Assembly: GCA_964580585.1 (NCBI GenBank)
Contig: CAZOKZ010000017.1
Location: forward strand, 1-64,000
Length of the DNA: 64,000 bases
Source: CAZOKZ01 sp964580585
Lineage (GTDB): Bacteria; Sumerlaeota; Sumerlaeia; SLMS01; JAHLLQ01
Direction of reading: 5' to 3'
The position numbers were made by a program, and so were the translations under genes. Below the pieces are notes generated by a model, which saw only the letters and a program-made list of their open reading frames with translations, ran no database searches and was not told the DNA's origin. This document shows, piece after piece, positions 8,358 to 17,417 of this stretch. Positions within the stretch are counted from its first letter, which is position 1, and the number at the start of each line of letters is the position of its first letter.

Positions 8358-9320
8358 ATGTTATCAGCTCGCGACTTGAAAGGTTGTTATCCCGCTCTGA
8401 TCACACCGATGAAGAAAGAGGAAGGCCGCACCGTCATCGACGTTGAAGCGTTCCACTATCTCATCGCCAAAATGGTCGATGCCGGAGTAACAGGTCTGTT
8501 GTTCGCCGGCACGACAGGCCAAAGCGCCACCTTGACCCACGATGAACAGGTCAAACTGGTGAACGACGGCGCCCTGTATGCCCGTGGATACGCGGCTGGT
8601 AAAGGTCGCGATATCCAGATTCTCGCCTCTGCCGGGTCCAACTCGACGATGGAGGCGGTCGATCTCAGCCGCCGCATCCTCGCCGAAGGCCGCGTCGATG
8701 CCCTCCTGCACGTCACCGGGTACTACAACAACCCGCCCCAGGAAGGTCTCTACAAGCATTTCGCGCTGATGGGCGACATCGCCGGGGAATGCAATTCCTC
8801 TGTGATTCTGTACAACGTCCCGGGTCGAACGAACTCAAACCTGGAAGCCGAGACGACCATCGAACTGGCCAAGCACCCGGCCATTGTGGCCGTCAAGGAA
8901 GCCAGCGGTAAACTCGACCAGGTGCAGAAGATCATCGATAACACCGACAAGAACGCCTTCACGGTGATTTCCGGCGAAGACCACTTGGTGGCCGAAATCA
9001 TCAAGCGCGGCGGTTCGGGCGTGATTTCCGCCTCGGCCAACGCGTGGCCGCGCGAATTCCAGGTGCTTTGCGAACTGGCGCTGGCGGGCGAGCACGAAAA
9101 AGCCGCCGAGCTCCAGGAAGCCCTGATGCCGTGCGTCAAAGCAACGTTCTGCGTCAAGAATCCGATTCCGCTTCATTATATCCTGAAGTCGGAAATTCGG
9201 GCGCCTCTGGTGACGATCAACGAAATCAAAGAACCCGCCCGCAGCAAGGCGATCGAGACGATCAACGCGGCGACGGCGATTACCGAATTCGTTCACGTGG
9301 GCACGCACGTCAGCGTTTGA
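8358..9320 (+). CDS. dapA: 4-hydroxy-tetrahydrodipicolinate synthase
   Basis: 320 residues. It condenses pyruvate with aspartate semialdehyde at the first committed step of diaminopimelate/lysine synthesis. The Schiff-base lysine is K180 in VKEASG, the catalytic tyrosine is Y152 in YNVPGRT (152-158), and the pyruvate-binding loop is GTTGQ (51-55). The last residue of that loop is Gln where most family members have Glu. The protein is slightly longer than the usual 290-300 residues. A ribosome binding site AAGGATG lies just upstream of the ATG. A strong terminator follows the gene, so it ends the transcription unit. Confidence 0.93.
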   Translation: MLSARDLKGCYPALITPMKKEEGRTVIDVEAFHYLIAKMVDAGVTGLLFAGTTGQSATLTHDEQVKLVNDGALYARGYAAGKGRDIQILASAGSNSTMEAVDLSRRILAEGRVDALLHVTGYYNNPPQEGLYKHFALMGDIAGECNSSVILYNVPGRTNSNLEAETTIELAKHPAIVAVKEASGKLDQVQKIIDNTDKNAFTVISGEDHLVAEIIKRGGSGVISASANAWPREFQVLCELALAGEHEKAAELQEALMPCVKATFCVKNPIPLHYILKSEIRAPLVTINEIKEPARSKAIETINAATAITEFVHVGTHVSV

Positions 9321-9349
9321 TTCTTAGAACGCGTTGCTTTCCATTTCTC

Positions 9350-9390
9350 GGGGCGGAGTCCGGCAAAGGATTCCGCCCCTTGCTTTATTT
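9350..9390 (+). terminator. Intrinsic terminator after dapA
   Basis: A 12-bp stem, GGGGCGGAGTCC (9350-9361) with GGATTCCGCCCC (9368-9379), has one G-T pair and a 6-nt loop. A T-rich tail TTGCTTTATTT follows. Confidence 0.85.
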
Positions 9391-9603
9391 AGCCGGTTGG
9401 TCATTGCATTCGAAAAGTTTTCCGCGCATCAAGCATGGCGGGAAAGGTGGAACGGAAGCGGTGGGGGGCGAGTAAATGGTTTCCATCACCCATTAACCGA
9501 TCAGCGAAACACCGAATCACGCATTGTTAATAAAACTTGGAATCCAAGAACCTTCCTGGATTCCAAGGTGATCTAACGCACTTCCACAAAAAAAGGAAAA
9601 GAA

Positions 9604-10314
9604 TCATTCACTTTTTGGCATGACGCGTATAGGGTTTGACGGTCCCTTCTCAATCCTTAATTGCAACGGGCAGTTTTCCGTAAATCGAACTGCATGGACA
9701 ATTTTTCGTGAAACAGGGTCGATTCGTATTTTTCGACCGAATAAATTTTCTCCGTCATGATCCCACAACTCGTAAGGTTTATTTTCCCCCTGAAAAAAAA
9801 TAATCGTATCGGACGACTCCGACTGGGACTCATTGCTCTTTTTGTATTGGATGTATTTAAAATTTTCTAACCCCAATTCATTGTTTACCGGAACCGATAC
9901 AGAGTCTTCATTTTCCTTGTTCGTAATTTCAAGTGTCAGAGACGTATCGTCTCGGACGATCTTTACAAGCTGACTCTTGTTGTCTAACAGGATGCTATTT
10001 GATAGGGACTGTTCCTTTTCAAACGCATTGAACTTTTCTTCTGGCAAAATCCGGATCGTTTGGAGCGTCACGCTGGTGATAGTTTCAATTTCCTTCACGG
10101 CATCGATCGTTTCCTCCAACGACATATCTACCATTTTACAGGCTGAAGTAGATTTCTCTTTTTCGGAGGATACCTGCACCCAATCGACTCGATCCGGCAG
10201 TACAATGTTGGTGACGTCCGTTTTTTTGACACCGTCGCTTGCTGCAATGGCGTGAGTTGCCAAGGTACACAAAACCAAATAAATAAGAGTACGAATCGTT
10301 GAACATTTTTCCAT
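9604..10314 (-). CDS. Secreted protein of unknown function
   Basis: 236 residues from the ATG at 10314. The open frame extends upstream to 10494, but the internal start MEKCSTIRTLIYLVLCTLA begins a good signal peptide ending in AIA|A, and AAAGGGAA lies upstream of it. The mature part is hydrophilic and rich in Glu, Lys, Ser and Asn. It includes a segment around ETITSVTLQTIRILPEEKF and a C-terminal region GENLFGRKIRIDPVSRKIVHAVRF that looks like beta strands. I do not recognise a domain. The DNA is visibly richer in A+T than the neighbours, which may mean acquisition. It is isolated: dapA is on the other strand, and about 800 bp of gene-free DNA lies upstream. Confidence 0.6.
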   Translation of the reverse strand: MEKCSTIRTLIYLVLCTLATHAIAASDGVKKTDVTNIVLPDRVDWVQVSSEKEKSTSACKMVDMSLEETIDAVKEIETITSVTLQTIRILPEEKFNAFEKEQSLSNSILLDNKSQLVKIVRDDTSLTLEITNKENEDSVSVPVNNELGLENFKYIQYKKSNESQSESSDTIIFFQGENKPYELWDHDGENLFGRKIRIDPVSRKIVHAVRFTENCPLQLRIEKGPSNPIRVMPKSE

Positions 10315-11112
10315 CACGAATTCCCTTTCATCCGACTTGTAAATCGTTAAGTTTCCTGAAGAATTGAAATGAAATAGAAAGGCAGCAAAAACGATTACTT
10401 CCTCCCCAAACATATTCCAATGACGGCGATTCGTTGCTCGGTGGCGTGGAGAACAATTTTGCGCGTGTCGAACCATGGCTGGAATGAGTGGCAAAAGTGG
10501 GACAGGAACTATTTGATTGCCTCCATGTCGCCTGCGCTGCCACCATGTTCATTATGCCTCGACTCGTTCTTTCCAGCGTTCTCTACCATGTACCCCATCG
10601 CGTCAACCGGCGCCAGGATATTTTACTCGACGAGACCAATCTCCAACCGGCCAACGAACACCAGCCAATGGATATGCCTGGGGAGGATAAATCGTTCCTA
10701 TCCCACTGATGCACAAATCTGTTGATGCACAAATCTGTTTTATTGGCATCGGCGCGGCAATAGTGATGTACCTTTTCATCATATAATTCCTACAAATTCT
10801 TTTTCCGCTTTCCTATAATCAGTTGACCATTTTCCCGATTCGTGAAATGATACTTCGAATTCAGGGTGTGCGCACATTTCTCAACCCATCAGGTTCAATC
10901 CCCCGAAAATTAAGAACAACGGCAAGTCTAATTGACGACAGGCTCTAGTGATTTTGATCTTTTCTTTCTTCGTGTTCCTTTGTGTCTTGGTGCCTTTGTG
11001 GGGATATTTTCTTTGTTTGGACTAAAATGCGCCTTGGGGTATTTGGGATTGCGACCCGCACCCCCTCGTCGCATCACCAGCGCGACACAATTCTCGGGCC
11101 AAAGGATTCGCA
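10315..11112. other. Gene-poor AT-rich spacer upstream of tilS
   Basis: No convincing gene is seen here. Short open frames at 10420-10725 and 10488-10709 have no recognisable product and no good start context. An exact 16-bp tandem duplication, TGATGCACAAATCTGT, occupies 10707-10722 and 10723-10738. The right part holds the CTTTGTG-type repeat described separately. Confidence 0.6.
10958..11004. repeat. Degenerate CTTTGTG/CTTGGTG periodic repeat
   Basis: The stretch contains the adjoining units CTTCGTGTTC, CTTTGTGTCT, TGGTGCCTTTGTGG, a periodic pattern of about ten bases. Similar strings (CACAAAGGCACxAAGACAC on the other strand) are familiar from intergenic regions of many unrelated bacteria; that familiarity is from memory, not a search. 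Confidence 0.5.
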
Positions 11113-12645
11113 GTGACCACGAAGCGCGCAACGCCAGATTTAGGCATTCCTTTTGAAGCGGGCGATCTGATTTTAGCCGCCGTTTCGGGAGGCGCGGATT
11201 CGGTTTTTCTCGCCATCTGGCTGCTCGAACAAGCGCCTGCGAAAAAATGGCGCATTGAAATCGTGCATGTCCACCATCACCAACGCGCTGAGGAGGCCGA
11301 CGGCGACGCGGCGTTTGTGCAAACGTTCGCTCAAACGCGCGGGATCGAATGCCACGTGGTGCACCTGGAGCCGGAACGGTTCACAGCCGACGATTCGCTC
11401 GAAGCGCAAATGCGCGAGTCCCGTCTGCGGGCGCTGCACGATCTGGCGCGTCTGCGCGGGGCCAAGGCCATCGCGCTTGGGCACCACGCGAACGACGCCG
11501 CCGAGACGTTTTTGCTGATGGCGTTGCGCGGGTCGGGACCGACGGGACTCGGGTCGTTGCGCGAGGTTCGCTGGATTGAAAACGAGGGCGTTTGGCTGTA
11601 CCGGCCGCTACTCCAGCGTTCGCGCATCGACATCGAGGGCGAACTGCGTCGTCGGCAACAGCTTTGGCGGCGCGATTCGACGAACGAGAGCATGGATTTT
11701 CGCCGCAATCGCCTGCGGGCCGAGGTCATTCCCTTGTTGCTGGACATCGAGCCGGGCACGATTGGGGTGCTGGCGCGGTCGGCGGCGCTTTGTGCCGAGG
11801 AAAGCGCCTTGCTGGCGGAAATGGCGGGCGAGGCAGCCGAACGCGTGCGGCTATCGAGCCTGGAAAAATCGACGCTGCTGGACGCGCATGGATTGCGCGA
11901 AATGAATCCGACGCTGGCAAAAATCGTCATTCGGTCGGAGTGGACCGGTTTACTTCAAAGGGTTTATGCTAAAACTGGTCCGAACCGCGTCGAGCCAGCC
12001 TGTGTCCCCTTGCCACCTCCGCATTCTTTTTTAGAGAATCTCCATCAGCGGGTTCTGAATCCCCAAGGCGAGGAGTCGCAAATGGGGTCAACCGGTGGAG
12101 TGGCGGTCACGGCGACGAATAATCTGGTGTTGTTGCACGCCGAGGACGCCCATTCGGACGAAGAACTGGCGGCGCATTTTCGCCGAATGCGTCGGGTTGT
12201 ATTTTTGCCCCCGGCCATGGTTTCGGTTCCAGTGCACTTTTCCACGCAACGGACCATTCCTCAAACGCGCGAGATTCCGCTGCCCAATGGCCAGGGTAAG
12301 CTGGTCGTTTCTATCAAGTACGCCCAGCATTACCGGCCGAATTTGAACGCGCCGGAGTACCGTACGCAACACGCGGCAATTTTCGATGCGGAATTGGTTC
12401 GCGGTAATTTAGTGTTGCAAAACGCCCACGATAACGGGCGGATCGAAATGGGTTCGGGCGGGGGCAAGTACCTGCCCTCCGTGCTCCAGGAAGCGGGCAT
12501 CCCGGCGGGCCTGCGCGACCGGGTGGCCGTACTCGCCGACGAACGCGGCGTGCTCTGGGTGCCGGGCGTTCGGCGAGCAGTCGAAGCCTACATCCGTCCA
12601 ACGACGACTATTTGCCTGATGATCGCGTGGGAACCCGAAGAATAA
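11113..12645 (+). CDS. tilS: tRNA(Ile)-lysidine synthase
   Basis: 510 residues from a GTG. TilS attaches lysine to C34 of the CAU-anticodon tRNA-Ile, converting it to read AUA. The PP-loop ATPase motif SGGADS is at 25-30, followed by HVHHHQRAEEADGDAAFV and the GHHANDAAETFLLMALRGSGPTGL region typical of the N-terminal catalytic domain. RRDSTNESMDFRRNRLRAEVIPLL marks the end of that domain. The C-terminal part contains GGKYLPSVLQEAGIPAGLRDRVAVLAD and VLWVPGVRRA, the usual C-terminal tRNA-binding module. The length is longer than the common 430-450 residues because of extra sequence between about residues 280 and 360. The gene is followed 42 bp later by the transhydrogenase operon on the same strand. 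Confidence 0.92.
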   Translation: MTTKRATPDLGIPFEAGDLILAAVSGGADSVFLAIWLLEQAPAKKWRIEIVHVHHHQRAEEADGDAAFVQTFAQTRGIECHVVHLEPERFTADDSLEAQMRESRLRALHDLARLRGAKAIALGHHANDAAETFLLMALRGSGPTGLGSLREVRWIENEGVWLYRPLLQRSRIDIEGELRRRQQLWRRDSTNESMDFRRNRLRAEVIPLLLDIEPGTIGVLARSAALCAEESALLAEMAGEAAERVRLSSLEKSTLLDAHGLREMNPTLAKIVIRSEWTGLLQRVYAKTGPNRVEPACVPLPPPHSFLENLHQRVLNPQGEESQMGSTGGVAVTATNNLVLLHAEDAHSDEELAAHFRRMRRVVFLPPAMVSVPVHFSTQRTIPQTREIPLPNGQGKLVVSIKYAQHYRPNLNAPEYRTQHAAIFDAELVRGNLVLQNAHDNGRIEMGSGGGKYLPSVLQEAGIPAGLRDRVAVLADERGVLWVPGVRRAVEAYIRPTTTICLMIAWEPEE

Positions 12646-12687
12646 CATTCGTTGGACCTGTAATCATAGAAAGAGGAACTCGCAACC

Positions 12688-13818
12688 ATGCAAATCGGTG
12701 TGGCGAAAGAGATTCGAGAAGGTGAAGCGCGTGTCGCGACGACGCCAGATTCGGTGAAGAAGCTATGCGCGTGGAACGTCGAGGTGGTAATCGAATCCGG
12801 AGCGGGCGACGCGTCGTCTTATCCCGATGAACACTACGAAAAGGCGGGCGCGAAAATCGGTAACCGCGACGAGGTGTTTGCCTGCGACGTGGTGCTGAAA
12901 GTTGCCTGCCCAACCGAGGAAGAAGTCGGCGCCATCAAGGAAGGCGGCACGTTGGTGTCGTGCATCGATCCGTTTGGCGAGGGCAAAGCCTGTATCGCCA
13001 AGCTGGCCGAGAAAAAAGCCAGCGCCATCGGCATGGAACTGATTCCACGAATTACGCGTGCCCAGGCGATGGACATTTTGTCTTCGCAGGCAAACATTGC
13101 GGGCTACAAAGCCGTGCTCGAAGCCGTGCATCACTTTGGCAAGATGATGCCGATGATGATGACGGCGGCGGGTTCGGTGCCGCCTGCGAAAGTCATCGTG
13201 CTTGGCGCGGGCGTGGCGGGTCTTCAGGCCATTGCGACTGCCAAACGACTCGGCGCGCAAGTCGAAGCCTTCGACGTGCGACCCGAAGTGCGTGAACAAA
13301 TCGAATCGGTCGGCGCGAAATTTCTCGATCTCGGCATCGACGAGTCGGGGAGCGGCGAAGGCGGCTACGCGAAGGAGCTTTCCGAGGAAGGCAAGCAGCG
13401 CCAGAAAGTAGCGCTGACGAAAGCCATCCCGCGTGCGGATATCGTAATCACCACGGCTCAGATTCCCGGGCGTCCGGCGCCGGTTCTGGTAACCGAAGAA
13501 GCCGTCGGGAACATGAAACCGGGTTCTGTGATCGTCGATATGGCCGCCGGATCGGGCGGCAATTGTCCATTGAGCGAAGCGGGCAAAGTCGTCGTGAAAA
13601 ATGGCGTGACGCTGGTCGGTTACACGGACTTTCCGTCGCGGGTGGCGTGCCATTCGAGCCAGTTCTTCGCGCGTAACTTGGTGAATCTGCTCGAACTGAT
13701 CATCGACGCGAAAGCCGAAGGCGGTCCTGCGCTGAAGTGGGATCTGGAAGACCCCATTATCGACGGCGCGTTGGTGACGCACGAGGGCCAGGTGCGGTGG
13801 CCGAAGCAAAACGCGTGA
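12688..13818 (+). CDS. pntAA: NAD(P) transhydrogenase alpha subunit, domain I part
   Basis: 376 residues with AGAGGAAC upstream of the ATG. This is the soluble NAD(H)-binding part of the proton-translocating transhydrogenase. The N-terminus MQIGVAKEIREGEARVATTP is shared with the alanine dehydrogenase/PNT family. The Rossmann loop is GAGVAG (173-178), with the acidic end of beta-2 in VEAFDVR. The PGRPAPVL and AAGSGGNCPLSEAGK strings are typical of domain I. The alpha subunit is split, with the membrane part encoded separately by the next gene, as in Rhodospirillum. It would supply NADPH using the proton gradient. Confidence 0.95.
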   Translation: MQIGVAKEIREGEARVATTPDSVKKLCAWNVEVVIESGAGDASSYPDEHYEKAGAKIGNRDEVFACDVVLKVACPTEEEVGAIKEGGTLVSCIDPFGEGKACIAKLAEKKASAIGMELIPRITRAQAMDILSSQANIAGYKAVLEAVHHFGKMMPMMMTAAGSVPPAKVIVLGAGVAGLQAIATAKRLGAQVEAFDVRPEVREQIESVGAKFLDLGIDESGSGEGGYAKELSEEGKQRQKVALTKAIPRADIVITTAQIPGRPAPVLVTEEAVGNMKPGSVIVDMAAGSGGNCPLSEAGKVVVKNGVTLVGYTDFPSRVACHSSQFFARNLVNLLELIIDAKAEGGPALKWDLEDPIIDGALVTHEGQVRWPKQNA

Positions 13819-13856
13819 CGCCTTACTGGCAATGATTTCTCAAGGAGGTTTTTCCC

Positions 13857-14153
13857 ATGGTTGAATTAGTCGCATCCCCCTGGATGGTGGGGTTATTCAT
13901 TTTCGTTCTCGCGTGCGTTGTCGGTTATCACGTGATTTGGAACGTAACGCCCGCGTTGCACACCCCGTTGATGTCGGTGACGAATGCCATTTCGGCGATT
14001 ATTCTCGTCGGTTGCATTTTGGTGTGCGGGGCCGAGGCCAGTCCATTGTTGGCGAAAATTCTCGGTTTCATTGGATTGGTGGTCGCCTCGATTAACGTGT
14101 TCGGTGGATTCGCCGTCACCCATCGCATGCTTGCCATGTACAAGAAGAAATAA
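13857..14153 (+). CDS. pntAB: NAD(P) transhydrogenase alpha subunit, membrane part
   Basis: 98 residues with a strong AAGGAGG before the ATG. Three hydrophobic helices lie at about residues 10-30, 43-60 and 68-90. They contain the GYHVIWNVTPALHTPLMSVTNAISAIILVG motif that is highly conserved in this subunit, and the AVTHRMLAMYKKK C-terminus. It forms the first helices of the proton channel together with PntB. It lies 38 bp after pntAA and 14 bp before pntB. Confidence 0.95.
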   Translation: MVELVASPWMVGLFIFVLACVVGYHVIWNVTPALHTPLMSVTNAISAIILVGCILVCGAEASPLLAKILGFIGLVVASINVFGGFAVTHRMLAMYKKK

Positions 14154-14167
14154 GGAAAGTCGAAAAT

Positions 14168-15565
14168 ATGAATCTTCATCCAGATTTTTTTGCGTTCGTT
14201 TATCTGGTCGCTTCGATCTTCTTTATTTTCGGATTGAAGGGTCTCAGTTCGCCGGCCACCGCGCGGCGCGGTAACACAATGGCCATTATTGGCATGTTGA
14301 TGGCCGTCGGTATAACGTTGCTTCATCCGACGATCGACTACAGCAACATGGGGTGGATTGTCGGTGGTCTTGCCATTGGCGCCGCCATTGGGATTCCCCT
14401 CGCCACGAAGGTCAAAATGACCTCGATGCCGGAACTGGTCGCGATGCTGCACAGCTTCGTGGGTTTGGCGGCAGTGCTAGTCGGGATTGGGACCTATTTG
14501 CTTCACACGGGTGCAGGCGATCACATCAGTGCATTAAGCATGATTGAAATTTTCGTCGGTGTATTCATCGGGGCCATTACCTTTACCGGTTCCGTGGTTG
14601 CGTTTGGAAAACTGAGTGGCCGTTTCGGGTCGGCGCCGGTGAGTTTCGCGGGCCAACACTTCCTGAACCTGTTCATTTTCCTGGTGATGACGGCGCTCGG
14701 TATCACGTTCGCCCTGACGGGTGAAATCGCATGGCTTTATGCGATGACGGCGTTGGCGTTGGTGCTTGGCGTGACGTTGATTATTCCCATCGGCGGCGCC
14801 GACATGCCGGTGATCGTCTCGATGCTCAACTCGTATTCGGGATGGGCCGCTTCGGCGACAGGTTTTACTTTGCAGAACAACCTGCTGATTGTGACAGGGG
14901 CGCTCGTCGGTTCATCGGGCGCGATTCTTAGCTACATCATGTGCAAAGCCATGAACCGTTCATTCCTGAACGTGATTCTGGGCGGGTTCGGTACCGGCGA
15001 CGACGCCGCAGCCGCTGCAACGTCTTCGTCGGGTAAAATGCACAAGACTGCCGCCGTGGACGACGCCACGTTCATGATGAGTAACGCCAGCAAGGTGATT
15101 ATCGTTCCTGGTTATGGTATGGCCGTGGCCCAGGCTCAACATGCCGTGCGCGAATTGACCGATATGCTGATTGAAAAAGGCGTCACCGTGAAATTCGCGA
15201 TCCATCCCGTGGCGGGACGCATGCCCGGTCACATGAACGTGCTCTTGGCCGAAGCGGACATTCCCTACGACATTGTTTTCGAGCAGGAAGAAATCAACAA
15301 CGAATTCGCCGACGCCGACGTGGCACTCGTGATTGGCGCCAACGACGTGGTTAACCCTGCTGCGAAGACCGATAAGTCCAGCCCGATTTACGGCATGCCG
15401 ATCCTTGACGCGTACAAATCGAAAATGGTTTACTGCATCAAACGTTCGATGAAACCCGGTTATGCGGGCGTTGAAAACGAACTTTATTACGCGGACAACT
15501 GCATGATGGTGTTTGGCGATGCGAAGCACGTTTGTGAAAAGATGGTTGGCGCGTTGAAAGACTAA
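14168..15565 (+). CDS. pntB: NAD(P) transhydrogenase beta subunit
   Basis: 465 residues. The N-terminal half has about nine membrane helices with the conserved KMTSMPELVAMLHSFVGLAAVLVGIGTY and GADMPVIVSMLNSYSGWAASATGF strings. The C-terminal NADP(H)-binding domain III contains VIIVPGYGMAVAQAQHAVREL, HPVAGRMPGHMNVLLAEADIPYD and the GANDVVNPAA loop. Last gene of the pntAA-pntAB-pntB operon. The full length and motifs suggest an active enzyme. Confidence 0.96.
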   Translation: MNLHPDFFAFVYLVASIFFIFGLKGLSSPATARRGNTMAIIGMLMAVGITLLHPTIDYSNMGWIVGGLAIGAAIGIPLATKVKMTSMPELVAMLHSFVGLAAVLVGIGTYLLHTGAGDHISALSMIEIFVGVFIGAITFTGSVVAFGKLSGRFGSAPVSFAGQHFLNLFIFLVMTALGITFALTGEIAWLYAMTALALVLGVTLIIPIGGADMPVIVSMLNSYSGWAASATGFTLQNNLLIVTGALVGSSGAILSYIMCKAMNRSFLNVILGGFGTGDDAAAAATSSSGKMHKTAAVDDATFMMSNASKVIIVPGYGMAVAQAQHAVRELTDMLIEKGVTVKFAIHPVAGRMPGHMNVLLAEADIPYDIVFEQEEINNEFADADVALVIGANDVVNPAAKTDKSSPIYGMPILDAYKSKMVYCIKRSMKPGYAGVENELYYADNCMMVFGDAKHVCEKMVGALKD

Positions 15566-15593
15566 ATTTTTCTGAAGAGGGACGGAGACCAAC

Positions 15594-17411
15594 ATGACCC
15601 CCGATACGTGTCCCGTTTGGGATTTGACTTCGTATTTTCCCGCCTTCGATGGGCCTGAGTTTCAGGCCCATCGCGATCGTTTGGAGCAAGGTCTTGTCGA
15701 ATTAGGCGAATCGCTCAAGGCGCTCGGTGCGATTACCACTGACAATGTGGAAGCGTGGGAAAGTGCGCTAGCGCGGCACGAAGAACTTCTCGCCGATTAT
15801 TCGCACCTTGCATCGTATATCGGGTGCCTGGTTTCCGCCGATAGCAACAACGATGACTATCGCCGCGAACAAGCGCGTCTTTCGCGACTTGGCGCGACGT
15901 ACAAAAAAGCCATGGCGCCCTACATGGCAGCGCTTCGCACGGTGGGGGACGGAGAATTCGATGCTCTTTTTTCGCGTCCATCTCTTGCCTCGGCGCGTTA
16001 TTCGTTCGACCGCGACCGCGAAGAAGCCCAGAAGACAATGGCGCCAGAATTGGAAGTACTTTCCGCCGATTTGGGCGTCGATGGAATCGGCGCGTGGGGC
16101 CGTTTGTATAACAATGTCGCGGGCCGATTGGAATTCGATCTGCCGCAAGCCGATGGCACGACGAAGAAGGTTCCCTTCGCGCAAAAAAACACGTTGCTGA
16201 ACGACCCTGATCCCTCCGTGCGCAAAGCCGTTTTGGAAAATTCAAATGCCGCTTGGGAATCCGTCGGCGATGTGGCCGCCGCGTGCCTCAATGGCATTGG
16301 CGGCGTGCGCCATACACTGAATAAATATCGCGGCGTGGATCGTTTTCTCGACGTGGCGATGTTTCAATCCGGCGTCAAACAAGCCACCATCGACCAGATG
16401 TGGTCCGTGGTGACAGAGCACCGCGCATTGGCGCAGCGTTACCTGCGCATCAAAGCCCGTTTGCTTGGTCGAGGCGATACATTAGGTTTCCAGGACCTTG
16501 CCGCGCCGCTGCCGATTGAATCGAGTAACGAGCGCCTGACGTGGCAGCAAGGGACGGAGATGTTACTTGGCGCTTTCGACGCCGATTATCCCGCGTTTGC
16601 CGAATTTGCACGCATGATGCTCGGCAAAAAATTCGTCGAAGCCGAACCACGCGCGGGCAAACGACCCGGCGCGTTTTGCACGTCGTCGTACAAATCGCTC
16701 GAATCGCGCGTTTTTATGACGTTTGGCGGTTCAGTCAGCGACGTGCTCACGCTCGCCCATGAACTTGGGCATGCGTACCACAATTGGGTGATGCGCGATC
16801 TCCGTCCCTTTGCGCGTTCGTACCCCATGACGTTGGCGGAAACGGCCTCGACGTTTGCCGAGGACCTGCTTGCGCGCGCGGTGATCGACGACCCGGGGAC
16901 GGAGTCCGCCGTGCGTCTGCAACTACTCGACATGCAACTCGAAAACGCCGCGACGTTCCTGCTCAACATTCACATGCGTTACATTTTCGAGGAAGCTTTC
17001 TACACCGAGCGTGCGAATGGCGAACTCAGCGTCGCGCGGCTCAAGGAACTGATGCTCGATGCGCAACGCGCGTGTTATGGCGACGTGCTGGACGCCGATC
17101 AAATGGACCCGTGGTTTTGGGCGTCGAAACTGCACTTCTATATCACCGGAATCACGTTTTACAACTTCCCGTACACGTTTGGTTATCTGTTCAGCCAGGG
17201 ACTTTCCGCCCGGTTTCAGGTCGAAGGCGCACCGTTCATTCCAAAGTACGAACAGTTGCTGCGCCTGACCGGTAGCGACACGGCGGAAGGCGTCGCGCAA
17301 CGGAGCCTCGGTGTGGATTTGACGCAGCCCGATTTCTGGCGCGATTCGCTCTCGGTGCTGGAAAACCGCATCGCGTTGTTCGAGAAAACCGCGGGCGAAT
17401 TGATCAAATAA
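15594..17411 (+). CDS. M3-family oligoendopeptidase (PepF-like)
   Basis: 605 residues, a normal length for the family. The zinc-binding HExxH is H389-E390-L391-G392-H393 in LAHELGHAYHNW. The third ligand glutamate follows in AETASTFAEDLL. The N-terminal helical region and the C-terminal FYNFPYTFGYLFSQGL segment are typical of PepF/M3B enzymes, which degrade short peptides in the cytoplasm. No signal peptide is seen. The sequence before the ATG, GAGGGACGGAGACC, contains the recurring GGGACGGAG oligomer, whose ACGGAG end also serves as a plausible ribosome binding site. Four more exact copies lie inside the gene. Its stop is 7 bp from the convergent gene on the minus strand. Confidence 0.9.
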   Translation: MTPDTCPVWDLTSYFPAFDGPEFQAHRDRLEQGLVELGESLKALGAITTDNVEAWESALARHEELLADYSHLASYIGCLVSADSNNDDYRREQARLSRLGATYKKAMAPYMAALRTVGDGEFDALFSRPSLASARYSFDRDREEAQKTMAPELEVLSADLGVDGIGAWGRLYNNVAGRLEFDLPQADGTTKKVPFAQKNTLLNDPDPSVRKAVLENSNAAWESVGDVAAACLNGIGGVRHTLNKYRGVDRFLDVAMFQSGVKQATIDQMWSVVTEHRALAQRYLRIKARLLGRGDTLGFQDLAAPLPIESSNERLTWQQGTEMLLGAFDADYPAFAEFARMMLGKKFVEAEPRAGKRPGAFCTSSYKSLESRVFMTFGGSVSDVLTLAHELGHAYHNWVMRDLRPFARSYPMTLAETASTFAEDLLARAVIDDPGTESAVRLQLLDMQLENAATFLLNIHMRYIFEEAFYTERANGELSVARLKELMLDAQRACYGDVLDADQMDPWFWASKLHFYITGITFYNFPYTFGYLFSQGLSARFQVEGAPFIPKYEQLLRLTGSDTAEGVAQRSLGVDLTQPDFWRDSLSVLENRIALFEKTAGELIK

Positions 17412-17417
17412 TCGCTT

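Noticed and set aside
10420..10725. Overlapping short open frames upstream of tilS
   Set aside because: No ribosome binding site, no recognisable protein features, and composition like the non-coding surroundings.
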